A DNA stretch of 10,982 nt, from contig JAUHXB010000022.1 of the NCBI GenBank assembly GCA_030427215.1, positions 1 through 10,982 on the forward strand, given 5' to 3'. Positions 1 through 6,283 of this stretch are shown here, one piece after another. Position numbers and translations under genes: made by a program. Numbering within the stretch: position 1 is the first letter of the stretch; each line of letters starts with the position of its first letter. The notes beneath the pieces are model-generated. The model did not search any database. It worked only from the letters and a program-made list of their open reading frames with translations, and was not told where the DNA came from. The DNA is from Alphaproteobacteria bacterium. GTDB lineage: Bacteria; Pseudomonadota; Alphaproteobacteria; Micavibrionales; UBA1664.

Positions 1-1683
1 AAAACGCAAGCCTCATTTTTACTTGTGTTAATCGTCTTTGCTGGTTTTTTGGAAATGGTCAATTTGGGTTTACTCATTCCCTTTATGGCTTTATTGACGA
101 AAAGCGAAATTACGGACCACAACGAATTCATTCAATCTATTTATGCCCATTTTGAATTCCAAAATTACAATGATTTTTTGATCGCGATTGGATGTTTATT
201 GATTGGATCAATCGTTTTATCGAATGTTATCCGCGCCCTTGCAATGGCCAAAACATTCCATTTCACCTATATGAGGGATTATTCAATTTCAAAACGGCTA
301 TTCGAAATTTATTTGGGACGACCCTATGATTTTTTCCTCATCCGCAATTCATCCGACCTGTCTAAAAACATCTTGAATGAGGTCGGCGTGATGGTCGGCG
401 GGATTATCATCACCGGTATGCAGGTGATTACCAAAACCTGTGTCATTGGCTTTATCCTGTTGTTTTTATTGATTATGAATCCGCAGGTTACGGTATCCAT
501 CAGCCTCGTTTTCTTATTATTTTACGGCGGTATTTATTTTTATTTTCATCGCCATATCGAAGAGATCGGCGCAAAACGACATGCTTTGGCCGAAAAACGT
601 TTTCATTTTGTGAAGGAAGCATTTGCCAATATCAAACAAACAAAAATCTATAATTTGGAAAACGAATTTTTAGACCGCTATGATGATGCTTCGAAACAAT
701 CATCTAATTATTCCGCGAAACAGGCCATTATCGGGCAACTTCCCGCCTTTGTGATGGAGGCCTTGGGCGGTGTTGTTGTACTATCGGTTATTTTGTTTTA
801 TTCCATATCTACGGGCGGGGATTTTGTATCCCTTATCCCTATGTTATCTGTTTATCTTTTCGCCGGATATCGTCTTTTACCCAATGTTCAACAATTATTC
901 GCTGGTGTTGCACGTATGCGATTTACCGTTGCCGCGTTAAATTCAATTGAACGTGAATTTGTGGAAAGCGGCAGTGAAAGTGATACGACAAAAATCAAGA
1001 AATCCGACATTAAAGTAACGGCAAAAGACGCCGTGACATTAAATGATGTATCCTACGCATACCCTTCACGTCGGAAAATGGCCTTGGATCATGTATCTTT
1101 TACTGCGCCCCGCGGACAGATAACTGCCATTATTGGAAAAACGGGATCGGGGAAAACAACATTAATTGATTTGATTTTGGGATTGATAAAACCTGAACAA
1201 GGCACCGTTTCTTTATTTGATCAATCGCAAGAGCGCGTTGATCAAAAACAATGGTTTAGCCATTTTGCCTATGTCTCGCAAAATGTCACATTGTTTGATG
1301 ATAGTTTGGCCTATAATATTGCCCTAAAACACAAAATTACCACCAAACAAAAAAAGGCGATGAATGACATTATTTCAATATTGGATTTGGAAAAAATTGT
1401 TGATGATTTGAACGGCCTTGACGGCGAGAGTATCGGTGAAAATGGCCAAAATTTGAGCGGTGGTCAAAGACAAAGAATAAGTATTGCTCGTGCCCTCTTT
1501 AAAGATCCTGATATTCTGATTTTTGATGAAGCGACAAGTGCGCTAGATATCGAAACCGAGGCCAAGATATTGAAAAAAATCCGTAATGTGACGAAAAAAA
1601 CAATTATTTTTATCACACACAGCGACCATATTTTGAAATACTGCGACAACATTGTCACGTTAAGTAACGGCAAGATTAAATAA
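1..1683 (+). CDS. PglK/MsbA-like ABC exporter, probable lipid-linked glycan flippase (5' truncated)
   Basis: This is a half-transporter with a fused membrane domain and ATPase, expected to act as an inner-membrane homodimer that flips a lipid-linked saccharide. The reading frame is open from base 1, and a GTG at 25 falls inside the first membrane helix, so the true start lies upstream of the window. Counting codons from base 1, the first ~310 residues form a hydrophobic six-helix exporter domain. The ATPase follows with Walker A GKTGSGKTT (379-387), Q-loop Gln427, signature LSGGQ (485-489), Walker B ending in Asp509-Glu510, and H-loop His540, so it looks catalytically intact. The pattern around the last helices (MEALGG, then GYRLLPN) resembles Campylobacter PglK more than MsbA. 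A lipid A or peptide exporter is possible, but the neighbouring sugar-nucleotide and glycosyltransferase genes favour glycan export. The 3' end overlaps the convergent glycosyltransferase by 8 bases. Confidence 0.85.
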   Translation, partial: KTQASFLLVLIVFAGFLEMVNLGLLIPFMALLTKSEITDHNEFIQSIYAHFEFQNYNDFLIAIGCLLIGSIVLSNVIRALAMAKTFHFTYMRDYSISKRLFEIYLGRPYDFFLIRNSSDLSKNILNEVGVMVGGIIITGMQVITKTCVIGFILLFLLIMNPQVTVSISLVFLLFYGGIYFYFHRHIEEIGAKRHALAEKRFHFVKEAFANIKQTKIYNLENEFLDRYDDASKQSSNYSAKQAIIGQLPAFVMEALGGVVVLSVILFYSISTGGDFVSLIPMLSVYLFAGYRLLPNVQQLFAGVARMRFTVAALNSIEREFVESGSESDTTKIKKSDIKVTAKDAVTLNDVSYAYPSRRKMALDHVSFTAPRGQITAIIGKTGSGKTTLIDLILGLIKPEQGTVSLFDQSQERVDQKQWFSHFAYVSQNVTLFDDSLAYNIALKHKITTKQKKAMNDIISILDLEKIVDDLNGLDGESIGENGQNLSGGQRQRISIARALFKDPDILIFDEATSALDIETEAKILKKIRNVTKKTIIFITHSDHILKYCDNIVTLSNGKIK

Positions 1684-2815
1684 AATCTTTGATAAACATC
1701 ATCACCTGCCCCCTGACATTATCAGGATGGAATTGTGATGCACTATCCCGAATGGATTTATAATCCCATGATTGATCCAATGTTTTGATGATTGCCTCTG
1801 CCAGAGCCTTCACATCATATTGATCAATAACATATCCATTCACGCCATCGATAATTGCATCGCGTGGCCCTGACGGTCCATCATATGACACCATTGGCAC
1901 ACCGTTGGCGCAGGACTCAACCAAGGCCAAAGGGAATCCTTCATAATGGCTACATAAAATCTGAACGCCAGTTTGCGCATGGAAATAATCAATATCATAA
2001 CGCGCACCATGAAAGGTCACGTGATCAGAAAGTCCCAAATTAGCGGCTTGCTTTTCCAATTCTGCGCGGCATTCCCCGTCCCCGACAATATCCAAATTTA
2101 CGTCTGGTTTTTTGCGCAAAATAAATTGGAAAGCTTTCAGTAAATCCCCTAAATTTTTTTCTGACGATAATCTGCCAATCGATAAAATTTTATTATTCGG
2201 CCTCTGGTCTGGCAAAGGATATTCAAAAAATGCGGTATTGATAAAGGGTGGAATGACGTGAATTTTTGCACGATCCAAGCCATAATTTTCAATCAAATCA
2301 TCCCCAATCGCATTGGACAGGGCAATGACTTTTGAAACCTCCCCCATCACCCATTGATATAACAATTTATTATGTGTGATAAAGGCCATCACCCGAAAAG
2401 TTAGCGAGTTATTTTGTTTCTTTTTATGATCAAGATGAGCCGATGGATGTGTTTCAACCAACACAGATAGTTTCGCTTTTCGCCAAAAAAATAAAGCGTT
2501 CAAAATAGCAATTGGCATTGAAATGGGTAGCCCAACGCTCATAATGTGTGTTGGTTTTTCACGAATAAACCACCTTGTCATCAGATAGAAACTCAACAAT
2601 ATTGTGAAAGGTCGATTGAGAGCTTTCCCTTTCATCCGTTTATACATCATTGGGTTTGTTTTTATGCCGTCGATAAATGGCAAAGGGTCATTTAAAAATG
2701 ATGTGATATGCACATCATATCCATGTCTACTCCATTCTTGGGCTGTCAACATTGCCGTATGCCAAGCCCCACCTGCCGGTGTTTTAATCACAACATGTAT
2801 TTTTTTATCCGTCAC
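1676..2815 (-). CDS. Family 4 (GT-B) glycosyltransferase
   Basis: This 379-residue protein should transfer a sugar from a nucleotide donor onto a growing surface glycan at the cytoplasmic face of the membrane. The N-terminal Rossmann half has the glycine-rich stretch TPAGGAWHTA (12-21) typical of GT4 acceptor domains. The C-terminal donor domain has GRLSSEKN (214-221, with the expected Arg215 and Lys220), DIVGDGE (242-248) and the E-x7-E signature Glu292...Glu300 in HYEGFPLALVES. Its length is normal for the family. The start is GTG at 2815, chosen because GGAG lies nine bases upstream within the end of the preceding gene; the reading begins MTDKKIHVVI. It is the last gene of the fcl-gmd-manC operon and overlaps manC by 11 bases. 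GDP-fucose or GDP-mannose is a plausible donor given the operon, but donor and acceptor cannot be read from the sequence. Confidence 0.88.
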   Translation of the reverse strand: MTDKKIHVVIKTPAGGAWHTAMLTAQEWSRHGYDVHITSFLNDPLPFIDGIKTNPMMYKRMKGKALNRPFTILLSFYLMTRWFIREKPTHIMSVGLPISMPIAILNALFFWRKAKLSVLVETHPSAHLDHKKKQNNSLTFRVMAFITHNKLLYQWVMGEVSKVIALSNAIGDDLIENYGLDRAKIHVIPPFINTAFFEYPLPDQRPNNKILSIGRLSSEKNLGDLLKAFQFILRKKPDVNLDIVGDGECRAELEKQAANLGLSDHVTFHGARYDIDYFHAQTGVQILCSHYEGFPLALVESCANGVPMVSYDGPSGPRDAIIDGVNGYVIDQYDVKALAEAIIKTLDQSWDYKSIRDSASQFHPDNVRGQVMMFIKDFI

Positions 2816-3551
2816 TATGACTTACTCCAATGTCTTTCCAATGAATCTCCAACGGGCACCCAACTGTATTATCAATTTTTTCCATGATGGCATAATCGAA
2901 TGAAATTGATGATTGATCGCTTCCTTTCCAAAGGGCGGAAGCCTGTTTTTTATAGGCATCGATAAATATTTTGTTGCGGCCTAAAAACAAACCCATATTC
3001 CAATAAATTTTATCATTGCGACATAGTTTCTCGGCTAGCCGTTCGTTTGGCTTTTCAATAAATTGATCAATATCGTAATAATCATTATCGCGCTCTTCAC
3101 CTAATTTAATATACCCATATTCAGTTGAGGGATATGTTGGGCGCGCGCCAAAACACGCAATTGAGCTGTCCAAATTAAATGCCTTTATGGCGTTTATTAA
3201 AGGCAAAATATCTGGCATATTATGATCAGATGGACAGATAAAAATAGTGGCCAACGGATCATTGTCCTGAATATAGCGCAAGGCCAATGCGATTGCTGGT
3301 GCCGTATTTTTGGGCTCATCTTCTGTTAAAATCGCAAGGGCATTGAGGTCATGATCGTCAATCATACCAGATATTAAATCATGATGTTTTTCATTGGTCA
3401 CAAAAATCGGATTGTGGAATATGGAGTCGCGATACCGCAACGCCGTTTCAATCACCATTGGTTTATTTGAAATGACGGATTGAAATTGTTTTGGAATATC
3501 ACCACCAAAACGTTTGCCCTCACCGCCACATAAAATAATGGGATAGATCAT
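2805..3551 (-). CDS. manC: Mannose-1-phosphate guanylyltransferase-like, single-domain form
   Basis: The predicted role is mannose-1-phosphate plus GTP to GDP-mannose in the cytosol, feeding the gmd and fcl products of the same operon. Motifs matching the family are GGEGKR (9-14), PKQF (20-23), KNTAPAIA (81-88), PSDH (107-110), GYIKLGE (146-152), EKP (166-168), WNMGLF (184-189), DYAIMEK (219-225) and WKDIG (238-242). Two features are odd. The loop after the glycine motif is FGGDI instead of the usual WPLSR-type stretch, so it looks like the loop of IspD. The protein also stops at residue 248, just after W-x-D-x-G, and so lacks the C-terminal beta-helix of ~340-residue forms and the isomerase domain of ~470-residue forms. 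No frame continues the missing part, since the next gene starts at once. ATG at 3551 has GAGG ten bases upstream and overlaps the gmd stop in ATGA. Another nucleotidyltransferase specificity remains possible. Confidence 0.78.
   Translation of the reverse strand: MIYPIILCGGEGKRFGGDIPKQFQSVISNKPMVIETALRYRDSIFHNPIFVTNEKHHDLISGMIDDHDLNALAILTEDEPKNTAPAIALALRYIQDNDPLATIFICPSDHNMPDILPLINAIKAFNLDSSIACFGARPTYPSTEYGYIKLGEERDNDYYDIDQFIEKPNERLAEKLCRNDKIYWNMGLFLGRNKIFIDAYKKQASALWKGSDQSSISFDYAIMEKIDNTVGCPLEIHWKDIGVSHSDG
2825..2828 (-). promoter_or_regulatory. Ribosome binding site deciding the GTG start of the family 4 glycosyltransferase
   Basis: GGAG on the minus strand lies nine bases before GTG 2815, inside the last codons of the manC-like gene. 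No ATG in this frame gives an equally good fit with the GT4 N-terminal strand, so the GTG start is preferred. Confidence 0.6.
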
Positions 3552-4564
3552 TTTTGATAGACCTCAATATCATGAGCAACCATTTCGGCAACTAAATCAT
3601 TAAATGAGATTTCCGGTGACCACCCTAATTTTTTATTTGCCTTTTTTGCATCACCGACCAAACAATGAAGTTCATTCGGGCGATAAAAATTGGGGTCAAT
3701 TTCAACCAAAATATCGCCTGTTTTTTTATTAATGCCCTTTTCATTTTCACTCTCGCCTTGCCATTCAATTTGAATGTCAATATAGGCGAACGCGGCTTCT
3801 ATAAATTTCCGAACGGATCGCGTTTCACCCGTTGCCAAAACATAATCACCCGCTTGATCCATCTGCATCATCATCCACATCCCACGCACATAATCACGGG
3901 CATGCCCCCAATCCCGTTTGGCATTTAAATTACCTAATTTTAACGTTTCTTTAGATCCATGATAAATGCCCGCGACTGCTTTTGTAATTTTGCGCGTCAC
4001 AAATTCGGCACCACGCATCGGGCTTTCGTGATTAAATAATATTCCATTACAGGCATAGAAGTCATAAGCCTGTCGATAGTTAATAACCGTCCAATACGCA
4101 TAGAGTTTCGCAACACCATAAGGCGAACAGGGAAGAAAAGGCGATGTTTCATTCAATGGCGTTTCAGGTGAGTTTCCAAAAATTTCAGAGCTGCTGGCCT
4201 GATAAAATTTGGTGTCTTGCATATCAAGTGTTCGCATTGATTCAAGTAATCTTAATATACCAAGCCCATCCACATTCGCCGTAAATTCCGGCATATCAAA
4301 CGACGATCCAACATGGGATTGTGCGCCTAAATTATAAATTTCATCTGGTTGAACGGTGTTTAACATTCGTGTGATATTTCCACCATCGGCCAAGTCCCCA
4401 TCAATCAAATGAATATCGTTTTTCAAATGATTTAAGCGTTCTTTGTTATTCGTGGATGATCGCCGAACCATGCCATAAACATCATAATTTTTGGACAACA
4501 ATAATTCCGCCAGATATGCCCCATCTTGACCTGTAATCCCCGTGATTAATGCGCGTTTTGTCAT
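3548..4564 (-). CDS. gmd: GDP-mannose 4,6-dehydratase
   Basis: This NADP-dependent short-chain dehydrogenase family enzyme converts GDP-D-mannose to GDP-4-keto-6-deoxy-D-mannose, the first committed step to GDP-L-fucose (or GDP-rhamnose or perosamine). Its 338 residues are slightly short but within the normal range. Visible motifs are TGITGQDG (8-15, cofactor loop), the RR loop VRRSS (33-37), EIYNLGAQSHV (75-85), the catalytic Ser125-Ser126-Glu127 in QASSSEIFG, Tyr149-x3-Lys153 in SPYGVAKLYAYW, and NGILFNHESP (173-182). The following segment reads MRGAEF rather than the usual RRGETF. The late motifs RDWGHARDYV (217-226) and NFYRPNELH (292-300) are present. ATG at 4564 has AAGGG nine bases upstream and overlaps the fcl stop by four bases (ATGA). 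The same kind of overlap joins it to the manC-like gene, which suggests translational coupling. The assignment is very secure. Confidence 0.97.
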   Translation of the reverse strand: MTKRALITGITGQDGAYLAELLLSKNYDVYGMVRRSSTNNKERLNHLKNDIHLIDGDLADGGNITRMLNTVQPDEIYNLGAQSHVGSSFDMPEFTANVDGLGILRLLESMRTLDMQDTKFYQASSSEIFGNSPETPLNETSPFLPCSPYGVAKLYAYWTVINYRQAYDFYACNGILFNHESPMRGAEFVTRKITKAVAGIYHGSKETLKLGNLNAKRDWGHARDYVRGMWMMMQMDQAGDYVLATGETRSVRKFIEAAFAYIDIQIEWQGESENEKGINKKTGDILVEIDPNFYRPNELHCLVGDAKKANKKLGWSPEISFNDLVAEMVAHDIEVYQK

Positions 4565-5493
4565 GTCATATTGCCCTTATACCATTGATAATATGTTTGC
4601 AGGCCGTCTTCTAATTTTATTTTATTTTGCCAGCCCATCGCATTTATTTTGGATACATCCATCACCTTTCGCGGCGTTCCATCAGGTCGTGATAAATCGT
4701 TTTCAATCTTGCCATTATAGCCAACAATACCGGCAACCATCTTGGCAAAATCTTGAATTGAAATGTCTGTGCCAGTGCCAATGTTAATGATGGATTCATC
4801 TGAATAATTTTTCATCAAAAATACCACCCCATCTGCTAAGTCATCAACATGCATAAATTCACGTTTTGGATTTCCTGTTCCCCAAATTGTGACTGATAGA
4901 TCATCGTTTAATTTTGCATTATGAAATCGTTGAATAAGGGCCGCGGAGACATGGGATGCTTCAGGATCAAAATGATCATGAGAGCCGTATAAATTACATG
5001 GCATAGCGGATATAAAATCACATCCATATTGCCGACGATAAGACACACACATTTCAATCCCTGCAGATTTTGCCGTCGCATAAGCGATATTGGTTCTTTC
5101 CAATGGTCCGCTCATTAAATAGTCTTCTTTGATCGGTTGAGGACAATCACGTGGATAAATACAAGACGACCCCAAAAATAATAATTTTGTGACATTCGCC
5201 TTATACGCCGCATGAATAATATTCGTTTGAATCATCAAATTTTGATAAATAAATTCTGCAGGATGATCGCGATTATCGGCAATGCCGCCAACACGCGCGG
5301 CACACATAAAAACCAGATCTGGTTTATGATCTTGCATCCATGATTGAACCTGCGTTTGATTTGTTAAATCCAATTCAGATCGATCCGCGGTTAAAATGTT
5401 ACATCCTTCTGTTTCCAACCTGCGGCATACGGCACGCCCCACCATACCGTTATGTCCGGCAACAAATATTTTTTGATTGTGAAGATCGATCAT
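4561..5493 (-). CDS. fcl: GDP-L-fucose synthase (epimerase/reductase)
   Basis: This enzyme converts GDP-4-keto-6-deoxymannose to GDP-L-fucose by 3,5-epimerisation and NADPH reduction in the cytosol, directly after Gmd. With the start used here it has 310 residues. Motifs are the cofactor loop GHNGMVG (13-19), AARVGGI (65-71), GSSCIYP (108-114, with catalytic Cys111), Tyr138-x3-Lys142, PCNLYGSHDHF (165-175), His181, REFMHVDDLA (211-220) and SRPDGTPRK (268-276). These line up along the whole length with E. coli WcaG. The frame also has an ATG 42 bases further upstream at 5535. I chose 5493 because MIDLHNQKIFVAGH fits the family's short N-terminus, while the extra 14 residues do not. Neither start has a recognisable Shine-Dalgarno sequence. 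It is the first gene of the minus-strand glycan operon and divergent from the glycosyltransferase starting at 5513. Confidence 0.96.
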   Translation of the reverse strand: MIDLHNQKIFVAGHNGMVGRAVCRRLETEGCNILTADRSELDLTNQTQVQSWMQDHKPDLVFMCAARVGGIADNRDHPAEFIYQNLMIQTNIIHAAYKANVTKLLFLGSSCIYPRDCPQPIKEDYLMSGPLERTNIAYATAKSAGIEMCVSYRRQYGCDFISAMPCNLYGSHDHFDPEASHVSAALIQRFHNAKLNDDLSVTIWGTGNPKREFMHVDDLADGVVFLMKNYSDESIINIGTGTDISIQDFAKMVAGIVGYNGKIENDLSRPDGTPRKVMDVSKINAMGWQNKIKLEDGLQTYYQWYKGNMT

Positions 5494-5505
5494 CAAATCT
5501 ATAGT
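5477..5505 (+). promoter_or_regulatory. Candidate sigma70-type promoter for the family 2 glycosyltransferase
   Basis: A -35-like TTGTGA (5477-5482, four of six consensus bases) and a -10-like TATAGT (5500-5505, five of six) are separated by 17 bases. The expected transcription start falls near 5512-5513, on the A of the ATG of the downstream gene, so the transcript could be leaderless. This fits the absence of a Shine-Dalgarno sequence there. The -35 element lies within the fcl coding region. It is a pattern match only, and alphaproteobacterial promoters often depart from this consensus. Confidence 0.33.
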
Positions 5506-5519
5506 GACATCGATGTCAC
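5504..5519. promoter_or_regulatory. Perfect 16-base palindrome in the divergent gap, candidate operator
   Basis: The sequence GTGACATCGATGTCAC is an exact inverted repeat with no spacer. It starts two bases inside the -10-like element and covers the ATG (5513-5515) of the rightward gene, 11 bases ahead of the fcl start. A dimeric regulator bound here would block both divergent genes. It does not match the CRP spacing (GTGA-N6-TCAC) or the FNR site. The palindrome is certain; its role as an operator is inference, and no candidate regulator is encoded in the window. Confidence 0.45.
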
Positions 5520-6283
5520 AGAATAAAAACCCCATTATTTCGGTTATTACACCTTGTTACAATCTGTCCAAGTACCTGGCCAAAACTATTGAATCAATTC
5601 AGGCACAAACGATAGATAATTGGGAAATGATTATCATTGATGATTGCTCAATAGATGACAGCTTTAAAGTTGCCAAAGCGCATGCGATGAAAGACCCGCG
5701 TATCACCGCCATTCAAATGGATGAAAATCGTGGATCATCCGCCGCACGTAATGAAGGATTAAAACGCGCCAAAGGAACATACATCACATTTATTGATGGT
5801 GATGATTTGATCAAACCATTTAAATTTGAAACACAGATCAATTTTATGAAGCGCAATAATTACGCGATCACCTATACCAATTATCGGCGCATGACTCCGG
5901 ATGAAAAAACAGTTGGCATTTTACAACGAAATCCGAAAAAAATTAATTATTCTTACATGTTGAAACACACCGCAATGGGGACGCTGACCCCCATTTATAA
6001 TCGGGATATTGTGGGGGAATATTTTTTCGATGAAAATTTACCTGCGCGAATGGATTACGCGTTTTGGTTGGATGTGATGAAAGATGGGCACGTTGCTCAT
6101 CGGTTTGATCGTGACATGGCACGATATAGGCGAGGCCATACATCCTTATCCAGCAATGTGAATAAAGGGCAAAAGCTTGTCTGGAAAATTTTGAAAGATC
6201 GCCAAGGTTTGAATTATATTCATGCATGGTGGTGTTATGCCCATTATGTCGCCCATGCGTTAAAGAAAAGAAGGTTGTTTTAG
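5513..6283 (+). CDS. Family 2 (GT-A) glycosyltransferase, TuaG-like
   Basis: This is a cytosolic or membrane-associated inverting transferase for surface polysaccharide assembly. From ATG 5513 it has 256 residues. The N-terminal GT-A fold shows PIISVITPCYNLSKYLAKTI (7-26), WEMIIIDDCS (37-46), ENRGSSAARNEG (71-82) and the metal-binding DGDD (95-98) in TFIDGDD. The second half, with GTLTPIYNRD (156-165), ARMDYAFWLDVMKDG (178-192) and the probable catalytic-base region around Asp181, follows the layout of TuaG/AmsE-like enzymes. No multi-helix membrane domain is present, and the C-terminus is basic (KKRRLF). A GTG at 5504 is in frame, but I prefer the ATG: neither has a Shine-Dalgarno sequence, and a -10-like TATAGT sits seven bases before the ATG. 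Its stop codon directly abuts the nagZ ATG. Donor and acceptor are unknown; the divergent fucose operon suggests the same glycan. Confidence 0.9.
   Translation: MSQNKNPIISVITPCYNLSKYLAKTIESIQAQTIDNWEMIIIDDCSIDDSFKVAKAHAMKDPRITAIQMDENRGSSAARNEGLKRAKGTYITFIDGDDLIKPFKFETQINFMKRNNYAITYTNYRRMTPDEKTVGILQRNPKKINYSYMLKHTAMGTLTPIYNRDIVGEYFFDENLPARMDYAFWLDVMKDGHVAHRFDRDMARYRRGHTSLSSNVNKGQKLVWKILKDRQGLNYIHAWWCYAHYVAHALKKRRLF

Noticed and set aside
1672..1689. AAGATT...AATCTT inverted repeat at the ABC/GT4 convergent junction
   Set aside because: The stem is only six, mostly A-T, pairs with a short loop and no clear T-run; too weak to call a terminator.
2805..3551. Calling the manC-like gene ispD because of its RFGGDIPKQF loop
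   Set aside because: The motifs further along (KNTAPAIA, PSDH, WNMGLF, WKDIG) and the operon with gmd and fcl are those of GDP-mannose pyrophosphorylases.
5494..5535. Longer fcl start at 5535 adding 14 residues
   Set aside because: The extra residues do not match the family N-terminus, have no ribosome binding site, and would overlap the divergent glycosyltransferase start.
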